A DNA stretch of 26,538 nucleotides from an uncultured Collinsella sp. Lineage in GTDB: Bacteria > Actinomycetota > Coriobacteriia > Coriobacteriales > Coriobacteriaceae. Positions 15,328 to 22,233 of this stretch are shown here, in pieces. The notes below the pieces were generated by a model, which was given only the letters and a program-made list of their open reading frames with translations, ran no database searches and was not told where the DNA came from. Made by a program: the position numbers and the translations under genes. The stretch is from assembly GCA_934646865.1 (NCBI GenBank), contig CAKUEU010000023.1:1-26538 (forward strand), in the 5' to 3' direction. Numbering within the stretch: position 1 is the stretch's first letter; each line of letters starts with the position of its first letter.

Positions 15328-16410
15328 ATGGACGGCATTGCTTCTAGTGTTCCGCTGATTGCTCGGCCGAGTTTCGACCGCGCTTGCAGCTTTGTGCCGT
15401 TCGAGTATGTTCAGGCCTGGGAATGGTTCTTGCGCGAGGAGCAGCGCGGCGGACTTTGGGACAAGCTTCCGCATCGCACGAATGCCGATAGCCCTCAATA
15501 TAGTCATCGCCTGACGATTGATTCCGAGCTCTTTCCGGTGTCGCGCGATTCGGGCATCTTTTGGCCTGGCCGTGGGCGCGTCAAGCATCCGCGCGAGAAG
15601 ACCTTCGCGCTCTCCGTGCACAATTCCAAGCGCGGCGCCTACCCTGACGTTCCGCCGCTCTATCTTGAGGATGGCACGTGGGTGCTCAAGTATTCGTCGC
15701 AGAGCGCTTCGGTCGAAAACTGGCGTGACCAGGACTACAACCAAAAGATGATCAACTGCATGGAGTGCGGCGTTCCGGTCGGCGTGTTCTTTGCGACGAG
15801 CGCCGGCTACAAGGTGCTGGGCCTGGCATTCGTTGAGCGCTACGAGCCCGAGAACAGCTGGTTTGTGCTGCACGGCCCCGTCCACAAAGGCGGACCCGAC
15901 GCGCGCTTCTTCCCTGATATGAGTTACATGAAGGATGCTCCTATCGCGGTGGAGTTTTCTGGTGCACCGACGAACGATGAGGAAAAGGTCCGCTACGCGC
16001 TGCGTCGCGAGCGAATTGGTCAGCAGCGCTTCCGCAATCAGCTTTTTGAGGCCTATACCGGTCGGTGCGCCGTTTCGGGCTGTAGCGTCGACGAGGCGCT
16101 GGAAGCTGCGCATATCGAGAATTACTCGGGTCCCAAGTCGCAGGTTGTCAGCAACGGTATCCTGTTGCGCCGCGATCTGCATTCGCTGTTCGATGCTCAT
16201 CTGATTTCGTTTGAGTTGGTGCGCGGCGATTATCAGCTTTGCGGGTCGTACCTTCTGCAGCATACGGACTACGCTGCGTTTTCCGGATCGGTCTTGCGCG
16301 AGCCGGACGAGCATCGCCTTCGTCCCAACGCTCGATTCCTCGAAGCCCATCGTGCCGAGTTCGATTTCTCAGAATCCCGCCGTCATGCGGAAGCCGTCGC
16401 TCCGTACTAG
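15328..16410 (+). CDS. HNH endonuclease with N-terminal SRA/PUA-like domain, possible modification-dependent nuclease
   Basis: The 360-residue protein ends in an HNH nuclease domain (about 230-300): two cysteines C247 and C252, then AAHIENYSG (H262), VVSNGILLRRDLHSLFDAH (N276, H285). The preceding region (about 90-185) with KYSSQ, NWRDQDYNQKMINCMECGVPVGVFF and a following VLGLAFVERY resembles the SRA/PUA-like part of bacterial HNH proteins thought to cut modified DNA, as in McrA-type type IV restriction. All core HNH residues are present. GGAGG lies seven bases before the ATG. There is no methyltransferase next to it, which fits a type IV enzyme. Target modification cannot be predicted from sequence alone. 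Confidence 0.82.
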   Translation: MDGIASSVPLIARPSFDRACSFVPFEYVQAWEWFLREEQRGGLWDKLPHRTNADSPQYSHRLTIDSELFPVSRDSGIFWPGRGRVKHPREKTFALSVHNSKRGAYPDVPPLYLEDGTWVLKYSSQSASVENWRDQDYNQKMINCMECGVPVGVFFATSAGYKVLGLAFVERYEPENSWFVLHGPVHKGGPDARFFPDMSYMKDAPIAVEFSGAPTNDEEKVRYALRRERIGQQRFRNQLFEAYTGRCAVSGCSVDEALEAAHIENYSGPKSQVVSNGILLRRDLHSLFDAHLISFELVRGDYQLCGSYLLQHTDYAAFSGSVLREPDEHRLRPNARFLEAHRAEFDFSESRRHAEAVAPY

Positions 16411-16528
16411 CGGGTTTGCCGTCTGCCTGGCTTGATCGTGTCGATTGATCGGATCGCGTTATGCCGCATCGAAAGTCGCTCGATCCTGCCATCCTCTCCT
16501 CAGCAATTAAAACAGGAAAGGGGAGACC

Positions 16529-16810
16529 GTGGGATGGCGAAGCGATATCGCACGAGGCGCATACGGAAACTTGCCGCGAACTCTGATGGATAAGGGCCTG
16601 TTCCCAACGGTCGAAGTTGGCTGTAGCCAAATCTGCCTGCCATGCCCAAACTGCGGAGCCGCACTCTCATGCCTAGACATCAGCTTCATCGACACCCGCG
16701 ACAAACACGCCGCCGACGCACACACTCGAGCAGCCCTGCGCCTCCCGGTCTATCCTCAACAATGCCCAACCTGCGGATGCGCCATTATCTATGACGACAC
16801 GGAGCTATAG
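16529..16810 (+). CDS. Small zinc-ribbon protein, hypothetical
   Basis: A 93-residue reading frame with a GTG start after AGGAAAGGGGAG. It has two CPxC knuckles, CPNCG (39-43) and CPTCG (79-83), spaced like a zinc ribbon, and further cysteines at 32 and 36. No family is recognised. The paired CxxC motifs make a real gene likely, but the GTG start is not certain; translation could begin at the ATG at codon 20. Confidence 0.5.
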   Translation: MGWRSDIARGAYGNLPRTLMDKGLFPTVEVGCSQICLPCPNCGAALSCLDISFIDTRDKHAADAHTRAALRLPVYPQQCPTCGCAIIYDDTEL

Positions 16811-16827
16811 CTTCGATATTTTCCGCC

Positions 16828-17421
16828 CTACGCCCGCAGTGCTCCAATGGGGAACACGTAGACATCGTGCTCGGCGTCGTAGCGGCAGAAGGGCGAGGTC
16901 GCGGTGATGACGGCGCAGAACTCCGGTTGGGGGTTGCGTGCCGCAGGGTTCAGAGCGACCTTGCGACGCAGACGCTCGATGTTGCGGATTCTGTCGCTTA
17001 CCTTGGATTCGCCGAGCTTAATCTCTATCGCTGCCCAGCGGCCATCGTTTAGCTCGATGATGGCATCAACCTCAAGCCCGTCGGAGTCGCCATAGTAGTG
17101 GAGCGAGCCCGGATGCGAGCCGGGCAAGCATGAGGTGTAGACGCTCAGGTCGTGAATGCACAGAGACTTAAAGAGCAGGCCAAAAGTCTGGCCGTCCGAA
17201 AGGAGCCTCTTGGGATTCATTCCAAGCGCGGCCGCGGGAATGGAGGGGTCGGCAAAATAGCGCTTTGGCTTGGTGCGCAGGCGGGACTTTGCGCGGACGG
17301 GTGCATCCCAACCGGGCAGATTTACGATTGCATACATGCTCTCCAGCATATCGAGGTAAAACGCCACGGTCGAAGCCGCCGGCTGGGCGTCACTGTCGCC
17401 TAAGGCCATCCTCCGAAACAA
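16828..17421 (-). pseudogene. N-terminally truncated AAA_14/DUF4143 ATPase, DUF4143 part only
   Basis: The 197-residue frame matches the C-terminal half of the widespread AAA_14-DUF4143 ATPases: STVAFYLDMLESMYAIVNLPGW, LRTKPKRYFADPSIPAAALG, LFKSLCIHDLSVY, GLEVDAIIELNDGRWAAIEIKLG and a final VYVFPIGAL. Full proteins are about 400 residues and start with a Walker A ATPase domain; here a TGA lies three codons before the TTG/ATG and the whole ATPase half is missing. Directly upstream are three palindromes spaced 23 bp apart that look like a promoter region. The DUF4143 part is itself undamaged, so a residual function of the nuclease-like domain cannot be excluded. Confidence 0.78.
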
Positions 17422-17449
17422 ATTGTGTCAGCCTCACTACCTGCGCATA

Positions 17450-17508
17450 CTCGATTTTCGAGGATTTTTACACTCGATTTTCGAGGAAAACCGCACTTGA
17501 TTTTCGAG
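17450..17508 (-). promoter_or_regulatory. Three CTCGA-N3-TCGAG palindromes, 23-bp period
   Basis: Near-identical 13-bp palindromes CTCGATTTTCGAG lie at 17450-17462, 17473-17485 and 17496-17508 (the last with one change). The strict 23-bp spacing and symmetry suggest a multi-site operator for a dimeric regulator. They sit between the DUF5710 gene and the truncated DUF4143 gene and read towards the latter. Confidence 0.7.
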
Positions 17509-17515
17509 GTTTGGG

Positions 17516-18214
17516 CTACAGGTAGATTCCCTCGAACAGGGTCTTGTGGAACTGGGTGTGGTGGTCGCGGGCCCAGGTAAAGAGCGCCTGGTCGTAGCCG
17601 CTCTGGCTGGCGGGGATGCCATAGACGCCGGCGACTTGCACGCGCACGAACTCCAGCGCGGGCAGCTTGTTGATGGCCGTAAGCGCAAACGGCGACGTGG
17701 GCTCCTCGAACAGATAATGGCTGCCTTGCAGCGCGCCGCAGCCGGTGCACGTGCTGGCGAGCGATGTGGTCTTGGTGGTGCGCGACGTTACGGGCTTGTA
17801 GCCGCAGCGCTGGTGCAGGTAGTCGCGGATCTCGGCCGGTACGCAGCCTAGCGCGGGGACGATGGCCACGGCGTTGGCGCGGATGGTGTCGATCGCGACG
17901 TGGCCCGCGTCGTCCATGGCGGGCGCATCGCCGGGCGCGGCTAAGTTGTCCGAATCCTCGGCCACCCGATACGGAATGCCAAAGGCCGCCACCGTCGTCT
18001 GCTCGTGGCACTTCCAGCATTCGCGCTTGCCCAGCACCAGGTAGATGTAGGGCGCGCTGGGGTCGGAGCGATCCACGCCGGGCAGCCACGCGGCAAAGGG
18101 CTCGGGGTTGACGCCATCGGGCACGTACCAGATCTTCTTGGCCCGGTCCCACTTGGCGCCCAGGGCCTTGGCCTCGTCTTTGTGCGAAAAGGGAACATCG
18201 AGCTCGGTGCGCAT
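17516..18214 (-). CDS. DUF5710-domain protein with two CxxC zinc motifs
   Basis: A 232-residue protein whose N-terminus, DVPFSHKDEAKALGAKWD followed by IWYVPDG (6-34), is the DUF5710 signature, a small domain seen in primase- and mobile-element-related proteins and thought to contact nucleic acid. CWKC (66-69) and CTGC (156-159) would together hold a zinc ion; between them is an acidic, Ala-rich segment. AAAGGAG lies six bases before the ATG at 18214; the open frame extends upstream but without a ribosome site. Role unknown. It is divergent to the Vsr-fold gene at 18533. Confidence 0.78.
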   Translation of the reverse strand: MRTELDVPFSHKDEAKALGAKWDRAKKIWYVPDGVNPEPFAAWLPGVDRSDPSAPYIYLVLGKRECWKCHEQTTVAAFGIPYRVAEDSDNLAAPGDAPAMDDAGHVAIDTIRANAVAIVPALGCVPAEIRDYLHQRCGYKPVTSRTTKTTSLASTCTGCGALQGSHYLFEEPTSPFALTAINKLPALEFVRVQVAGVYGIPASQSGYDQALFTWARDHHTQFHKTLFEGIYL

Positions 18215-18355
18215 GGCGGCTCCTTTGTGCGGCTTGCGGTGCATGTGCTCCAAGGATACCCCAGCGGCGAGCGCGCGGTCGCCGAGCGAGCGTTTTGAGC
18301 GCTCGAGAAGTCGCGGAGCGTTTTGGCGAGGGTGCGCCGTCAAGCAAATGGGCAA

Positions 18356-18377
18356 GCAAATGGTCAGCTTTTGGTCA
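18356..18377. promoter_or_regulatory. Two tandem 11-mers of type GC[AT][AT][AT]TGGTCA
   Basis: GCAAATGGTCA (18356-18366) and GCTTTTGGTCA (18367-18377) abut each other, and a weaker GCAAATGGGCA lies at 18344-18354. GCCAAAAGC (18394-18402) is an inverted version. The same type of 11-mer occurs three times at 491-523 before the other Vsr-fold gene. The site is in the divergent region between the genes at 18214 and 18533. Confidence 0.5.
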
Positions 18378-18511
18378 GTTGAGCGGCAAGCTTGCCAAAA
18401 GCTTGACGGATTTTCAATTAGACGTCGACGAATGAGCACTTTGGATGCGTCACGGCAAAAAAACCGCTGGTTGTTTGCCGAAAACTCGGCAGGGCCGTCG
18501 TCTGCCGCCGA

Positions 18512-18532
18512 AACGCATGCTATCTTCGCGCC
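18512..18532 (+). promoter_or_regulatory. Extended -10 promoter giving a leaderless or near-leaderless transcript
   Basis: TGC directly precedes TATCTT (18521-18526), an extended -10 pattern, and the ATG follows six bases later at 18533. Transcription would start at or near the start codon, and no ribosome site is present. Confidence 0.45.
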
Positions 18533-19636
18533 ATGAGCTACTTCATCGTTTCACATAACGCTGCGCTGGCGCTTTTGGCGCACATACCGAACCCGCGCTT
18601 TGGGGATTCGGAACCGGAGGTCGTGTCGATTGCAGGTGCCTGTGCGCTCTCGGACCAAGAGGCGCAGGAGTTTATCGATCGCTATGACCTTGGGGTTGGC
18701 GTGCTGGACCTGATGGTGCCAAAGCGCGCCGACCGTCGGCGGACCAAGCACGTTGCGACGCACCTGTGCTCCAACGAGCTCCCGGCGGGTTCGTTTATCT
18801 CTCTGGGCCACTGGCGGGGTGAACTGGATGCATACGTGTGCTCTCCCGAGCTGGCGTTTTTGCAAGCCGCGCACGACGGCGATGCACCGGAGGCTATCTA
18901 TGCCGGTTATGCCATGACTTCGGACTATCGACTGGATAATCTTGCTCCCGGCGGGGTGACCAGCAGGGATGCGGGCATGCGCGACGGGAGGCTCACAACC
19001 AAGGAGCTCATTGCGGCGTACCTTGGCCGGGCATCAAAGGTGAGAGGCGCCGCTAAGGCCAAGGCGCTGCTTTCGTATGTGAAAGAGGGCTCACGGTCTC
19101 CAAGGGAGTCGGGGCTTTGTATGTTTATGTCGCTACCCGCGTATTACGGCGGGTTTGCGCTGGGTGAGGCAGAGCTGAACAAGAAGTACTTCATCCGCGA
19201 TGGATACAACGATGGGCGCAACCGCAAACTGCGTGTGTTGGAACGCACGCCCGATATTACGCTTACGGCGAAAGCCGAGGTAGGCCTGGATAAAGTAAGG
19301 GCTGGCCTACTACCCGAAGTGCTTACCGCGCTGATCGATTACGACAGCGACGCCATTCATGACGGAAGCGAAAAGATCCAAAAGGATGCCGAGCGCCGCA
19401 ACGAACTGCAGATGCTCAATGGGGTAGCGTACTTTACGGTGACGACCGACCAGGCAAGCGACTACGAAAGGCTCGTTCGCCTGTGCGAACGCATCCGGCG
19501 CAAGCTGCATCGCCGTAAACGTCCTCTATTTAATAAACCCATGAGCGAGGAGGCACGTTATTTGGCTCAAGCGCGTACCGAGACAAGACGGTTCAAGCTC
19601 TGGCAAACCGTTATTGCGGCGCAGCGGCACTGGTAG
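18533..19636 (+). CDS. AbiEi-related protein with Vsr/DUF559-type nuclease-fold domain
   Basis: The 367-residue protein is related in design to the one at 579 but lacks a clear N-terminal winged helix. The middle (80-190) has LCSNELPAGSFISLG and YVCSPELAFLQ, typical of AbiEi-like proteins of actinobacteria. The C-terminal part carries a nuclease-like pattern: ESGLCMFMSLP (E192), ALIDYDSDAIHD (D269, D271), KDAERRNELQMLNG and a terminal RLCERIRRKLHRR. Activity is not certain because the usual E/DxK pair is degenerate. The start has no ribosome site and fits leaderless transcription. No toxin partner is next to it. Confidence 0.65.
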   Translation: MSYFIVSHNAALALLAHIPNPRFGDSEPEVVSIAGACALSDQEAQEFIDRYDLGVGVLDLMVPKRADRRRTKHVATHLCSNELPAGSFISLGHWRGELDAYVCSPELAFLQAAHDGDAPEAIYAGYAMTSDYRLDNLAPGGVTSRDAGMRDGRLTTKELIAAYLGRASKVRGAAKAKALLSYVKEGSRSPRESGLCMFMSLPAYYGGFALGEAELNKKYFIRDGYNDGRNRKLRVLERTPDITLTAKAEVGLDKVRAGLLPEVLTALIDYDSDAIHDGSEKIQKDAERRNELQMLNGVAYFTVTTDQASDYERLVRLCERIRRKLHRRKRPLFNKPMSEEARYLAQARTETRRFKLWQTVIAAQRHW

Positions 19637-19668
19637 GGGCAAATATCTCGAAGCGACAAGGGTTCTCT

Positions 19669-19858
19669 AAATCGAAGGTGAATACTTTTCAGCGAAGTGA
19701 ACGACCTTATTTGGACCCCTGAAGCATCCGCACTTTTCGACGTCAAAACTGCAGGATTCCAGCAGTAAAACCGCAGGAAACACGCCGTCAAAAGTGTCGA
19801 TGTTTCGGGGGTCCGTTTTAGCTCGTTCACTTCGCGGAAAAGTATTCACCCTCAATCT
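19669..19858. repeat. 190-bp imperfect inverted repeat (MITE-like or large hairpin)
   Basis: The left arm 19669-19742 and the right arm 19786-19858 are inverted copies of about 74 bp; GGTGAATACTTTTC, GCGAAGTGAACGA and CACTTTT are shared. The 43-base centre has two related GCAGGA motifs. No transposase or clear target duplication is visible. It begins 32 bases after a gene stop. Confidence 0.85.
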
Positions 19859-19934
19859 GTGATGGTTTGTCCGTATGCGGCTGCGAGGCCCAATCGAGCA
19901 TGATCGGGGTGATCGCTGGGGTTGTTTGGGCGGT

Positions 19935-20102
19935 TTTGGGCTTGGTGGGATGATGGTTGGAGCCTTAGAGACGACCTTGGGGCCTGCCGGGGTGATTGCC
20001 GGCGATGTCGAAGTGGCATCGGCCTCGGTCGGGATGACTGTCAGCGATATTGAGGCGGCTTTGGGCTTGGTTGGGGTGATTGCCGACGTTGTTGAAGTGG
20101 CC
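19935..20102 (+). other. Four in-frame 42-bp repeats, possible gene remnant
   Basis: Four consecutive 14-residue units of the type LGLVGVIADVVEVA can be read in one frame (start ATG 19875, no ribosome site). DNA has diverged between units more than the hydrophobic pattern has. The frame then runs through a terminator and an antisense tRNA, so the full frame is not a gene; the repeated part may be a remnant of a repetitive protein gene. Confidence 0.4.
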
Positions 20103-20135
20103 TTGGGTGCTGCGGCGCTCTATTGGCTTGGCGGC

Positions 20136-20173
20136 GTAAAACAAAACAGCTCAGAGGCGAAGCCTCTGAGCTG
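20136..20173 (-). terminator. Terminator of tRNA-Val
   Basis: CAGCTCAGAGG (20173-20163 on the minus strand) pairs perfectly with CCTCTGAGCTG around a CTTCG-type tight loop, followed by TTTTGTTTT. It lies eight bases after the tRNA 3' end. Confidence 0.93.
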
Positions 20174-20181
20174 CGAACATT

Positions 20182-20256
20182 TGGTGGGCGTTACAAGATT
20201 TGAACTTGTGACCTCTTCCGTGTCAGGGAAGCGCTCTCCCCCTGAGCTAAACGCCC
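20182..20256 (-). tRNA. tRNA-Val (anticodon GAC)
   Basis: The minus strand folds as a complete cloverleaf: acceptor GGGCGTT/AACGCCC, D stem GCTC/GAGC, anticodon stem CTTCC/GGAAG with loop CTGACAC (anticodon GAC), T stem ACAAG/CTTGT with loop TTCAAAT, and an encoded CCA end. It reads GUC and, by wobble, GUU valine codons. Its own promoter (20286-20314) and terminator (20136-20173) make it a single-gene unit. Confidence 0.97.
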
Positions 20257-20285
20257 GATCAAGGGTGCGCGAGTGCGCAGGAAAT

Positions 20286-20314
20286 AATATAACGGAGCTC
20301 CCACCCAGTGGCAA
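20286..20314 (-). promoter_or_regulatory. Promoter of tRNA-Val
   Basis: TTGCCA (20314-20309) and TATATT (20291-20286) are separated by exactly 17 bases on the minus strand. The start would be near 20279, leaving a leader of about 22 bases before the tRNA. Confidence 0.85.
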
Positions 20315-20403
20315 GAACATTTTTTAAAAACCTGCGATTCGGGGCGCGTTTGCTGCCCACTACGGCGCGAATTGCACTCGAAAACCCGTGTTTGTACCCC
20401 CGA

Positions 20404-20469
20404 TGAACTGCGCGTTCACGTAAAATAAATCCATTATGGGCAAATGGTGCCCAGGCAGTTCACAACGCG
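20404..20469 (+). promoter_or_regulatory. Leader or operator of the fibre operon with competing inverted repeats
   Basis: TGAAC (20404-20408) can pair with GTTCA (20414-20418), or GAACTGC (20405-20411) with GCAGTTC (20455-20461), or CGCGTT (20411-20416) with AACGCG (20464-20469); GGGCA/TGCCC (20438-20452) nests inside. TAAAAT at 20421 could be a -10 box. GTTCAC is present twice. Confidence 0.4.
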
Positions 20470-20486
20470 GCATATGGGGGAGGGGC

Positions 20487-21371
20487 ATGTCGGACGCGCG
20501 CTCGCTGCGAAAACAGTTCAATCGCATGCTCGCTACCTTGCTGGTGGCGCTTGCTGCTGCTGGGGCCGTAACATATGCCTGGTACATCTACAATGCCAAC
20601 CGCCATATCACCGACGTCAAGATGGCGGCGGGCACGGGCGTGACCTTCCTTATCTCTAACGAGTACGATGGGGAGTACAAAACCAACGCCGGTTTGAGTT
20701 TCTCTGGGCTGCTTGATCCCGTTTCGACCGACAACGTGCTTAACGGCTTCCAAAAGGTAACGGGCTTTACCGGTGGAACTACGCAGGACTCGCTGTTCGC
20801 CAGCATGTTTGGGGCAGCCGAGCATTCCGATTACTACAAGACCTCCCTGTACCTGGCAACCAACTCGGCCGCGACCGACGTGTACCTATCGGGCATAGAT
20901 TTTACCGAGCAGGACCCGGCCAACCCCATCTCCACCGCGCTGCGCGTGGGACTGGTCACCTATGCCCCGGGCGAGGGCGACGCCGTAACCGGCCAGTACA
21001 TCTTTGAGCTCTCGGGCGAGCGCAACCCGCAGGCGCGCTACAACACGCTCGACGGTAAGGACGCCAGCGCCAGCGAGCAGGATCACCTTGTGCTCGACAG
21101 CACGCGCTCCGATGGCATGACGGTCCACTTTGACCAGCTGACCAGCGCAAACTACTGCGATTACAACGAAGAGACCGGCGTCGTAAGCCTCAAAGAGGCA
21201 ACGACTAAGATCTGCAGCCTGCCCGCTGCCGCCAAGGACGCCGACCGCAGCACACCCGTGCGCGTGGACGTGTACGTGTGGCTGGAAGGCTGCGATCCCG
21301 ACTGTACCAACAACCTGGCCGCCACCAGTCTGCAGTCGCTGGCACTGCGCTTTGCCGGCAAGCGTTCGTAA
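20487..21371 (+). CDS. Secreted fibre-family protein 1 (SipW-type signal)
   Basis: First gene of the operon, 294 residues. After a basic start comes a hydrophobic helix (about 14-28) ending in VTYAWY (28-33), as in TasA/CalY-type proteins cleaved by SipW. Family motifs are LLDPVSTDNVLNGF and, near the end, VYVWLEGCDPDC (262-273). The middle has alternating hydrophobic/Thr-rich stretches typical of beta structure. I placed the start at the ATG 20487 behind GGGGGAGGGG; the reading frame is open another 17 codons upstream. The next gene follows after 12 bases. A role as a structural subunit of a surface fibre is inferred from the signal type, paralogues and the downstream signal peptidase. Confidence 0.82.
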   Translation: MSDARSLRKQFNRMLATLLVALAAAGAVTYAWYIYNANRHITDVKMAAGTGVTFLISNEYDGEYKTNAGLSFSGLLDPVSTDNVLNGFQKVTGFTGGTTQDSLFASMFGAAEHSDYYKTSLYLATNSAATDVYLSGIDFTEQDPANPISTALRVGLVTYAPGEGDAVTGQYIFELSGERNPQARYNTLDGKDASASEQDHLVLDSTRSDGMTVHFDQLTSANYCDYNEETGVVSLKEATTKICSLPAAAKDADRSTPVRVDVYVWLEGCDPDCTNNLAATSLQSLALRFAGKRS

Positions 21372-21383
21372 GGGGGCCGGGGC

Positions 21384-22220
21384 ATGAGTACATCGAACAT
21401 CAAAGATATCCTGGGTTCGCGTCGCCGCATGGCGGCTGCCGCTGCATGGATGCTCGTGTTGGTCACCGCCCTGAGCGCCGCCACCTACGCGTGGTTTAGT
21501 AACTCGCGCTACACCAACGTGACGCCCGTGGCGCACACGGTAAGCGATGAGGGCTCCGACCTGCAGATTGGCCTTTCGGCCAACGGTCCCTGGGACACGA
21601 CGGCAACGCTTGCCGCGGCAGACAAGACGCTTTATCCCATCTCGACGGCCGACCTTTCTCGCTTTTGGCGCGGCACGTTCCAAAATGCCGCAGGCATCAC
21701 GACCGATTACGCCGACTGCACCGCGCAGCTGGATGACTATGCCCTTTCCGGCACGCTGTACCTCAAGGGCAACGACGGCGCGCTCAACGTATTTTTGTAT
21801 CAGGGCCAGATGAGCGTGACGAGTGACCCGCAACTGCTGGCTGCGTTGCGCCTGGGCCTGGTCATCACGACCCAGTCGGGCACGCAGACACATATCTTTA
21901 CCTGCGACGACCTGGGCAATACCGCCGGTGCCACCAGCAGGCGTACCACCGCGCAAGACGGGGCAGTGGTAACGGGTGGCGCCTCGGGTTGGAGCTACAC
22001 CGCTGATCCCGCCCGCGCCATAAGCGCCTACAACATGGATGGCACCGGCGACACGCCCGCGGCGCGCGCGGGTGCGACGCCGGTCTGCACGCTGGCCGCC
22101 AACGAGGTGGCAAGTGTCCGTTATGTTGTGTACATGGAAGGCTGCGACGCCAACTGCATCGACGAGGCTCAGGCCCGCGATGTGGTACTGCAGCTCGCCT
22201 TCGCCGCGGCCAAGGCATAA
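21384..22220 (+). CDS. Secreted fibre-family protein 2 (SipW-type signal)
   Basis: 278 residues; basic RRR then a hydrophobic helix (17-33) ending ATYAWF (33-38). Family motifs are LYPISTADLSRFW and VVYMEGCDANC (248-258). It has fewer long loops than protein 1 and a TYR/Asn-rich segment after the signal. GGGGG lies eight bases before the ATG. The second cysteine pair partner in the terminal motif is present, so an intra- or intersubunit disulfide is possible outside the cell. Confidence 0.82.
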   Translation: MSTSNIKDILGSRRRMAAAAAWMLVLVTALSAATYAWFSNSRYTNVTPVAHTVSDEGSDLQIGLSANGPWDTTATLAAADKTLYPISTADLSRFWRGTFQNAAGITTDYADCTAQLDDYALSGTLYLKGNDGALNVFLYQGQMSVTSDPQLLAALRLGLVITTQSGTQTHIFTCDDLGNTAGATSRRTTAQDGAVVTGGASGWSYTADPARAISAYNMDGTGDTPAARAGATPVCTLAANEVASVRYVVYMEGCDANCIDEAQARDVVLQLAFAAAKA

Positions 22221-22233
22221 GGGGGCGAGTGGC

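Noticed and set aside
19875..20327. 150-residue plus-strand frame
   Set aside because: It runs through the tRNA-Val terminator and the whole tRNA in antisense and has no ribosome site; only its repetitive first half is reported, as a possible remnant.
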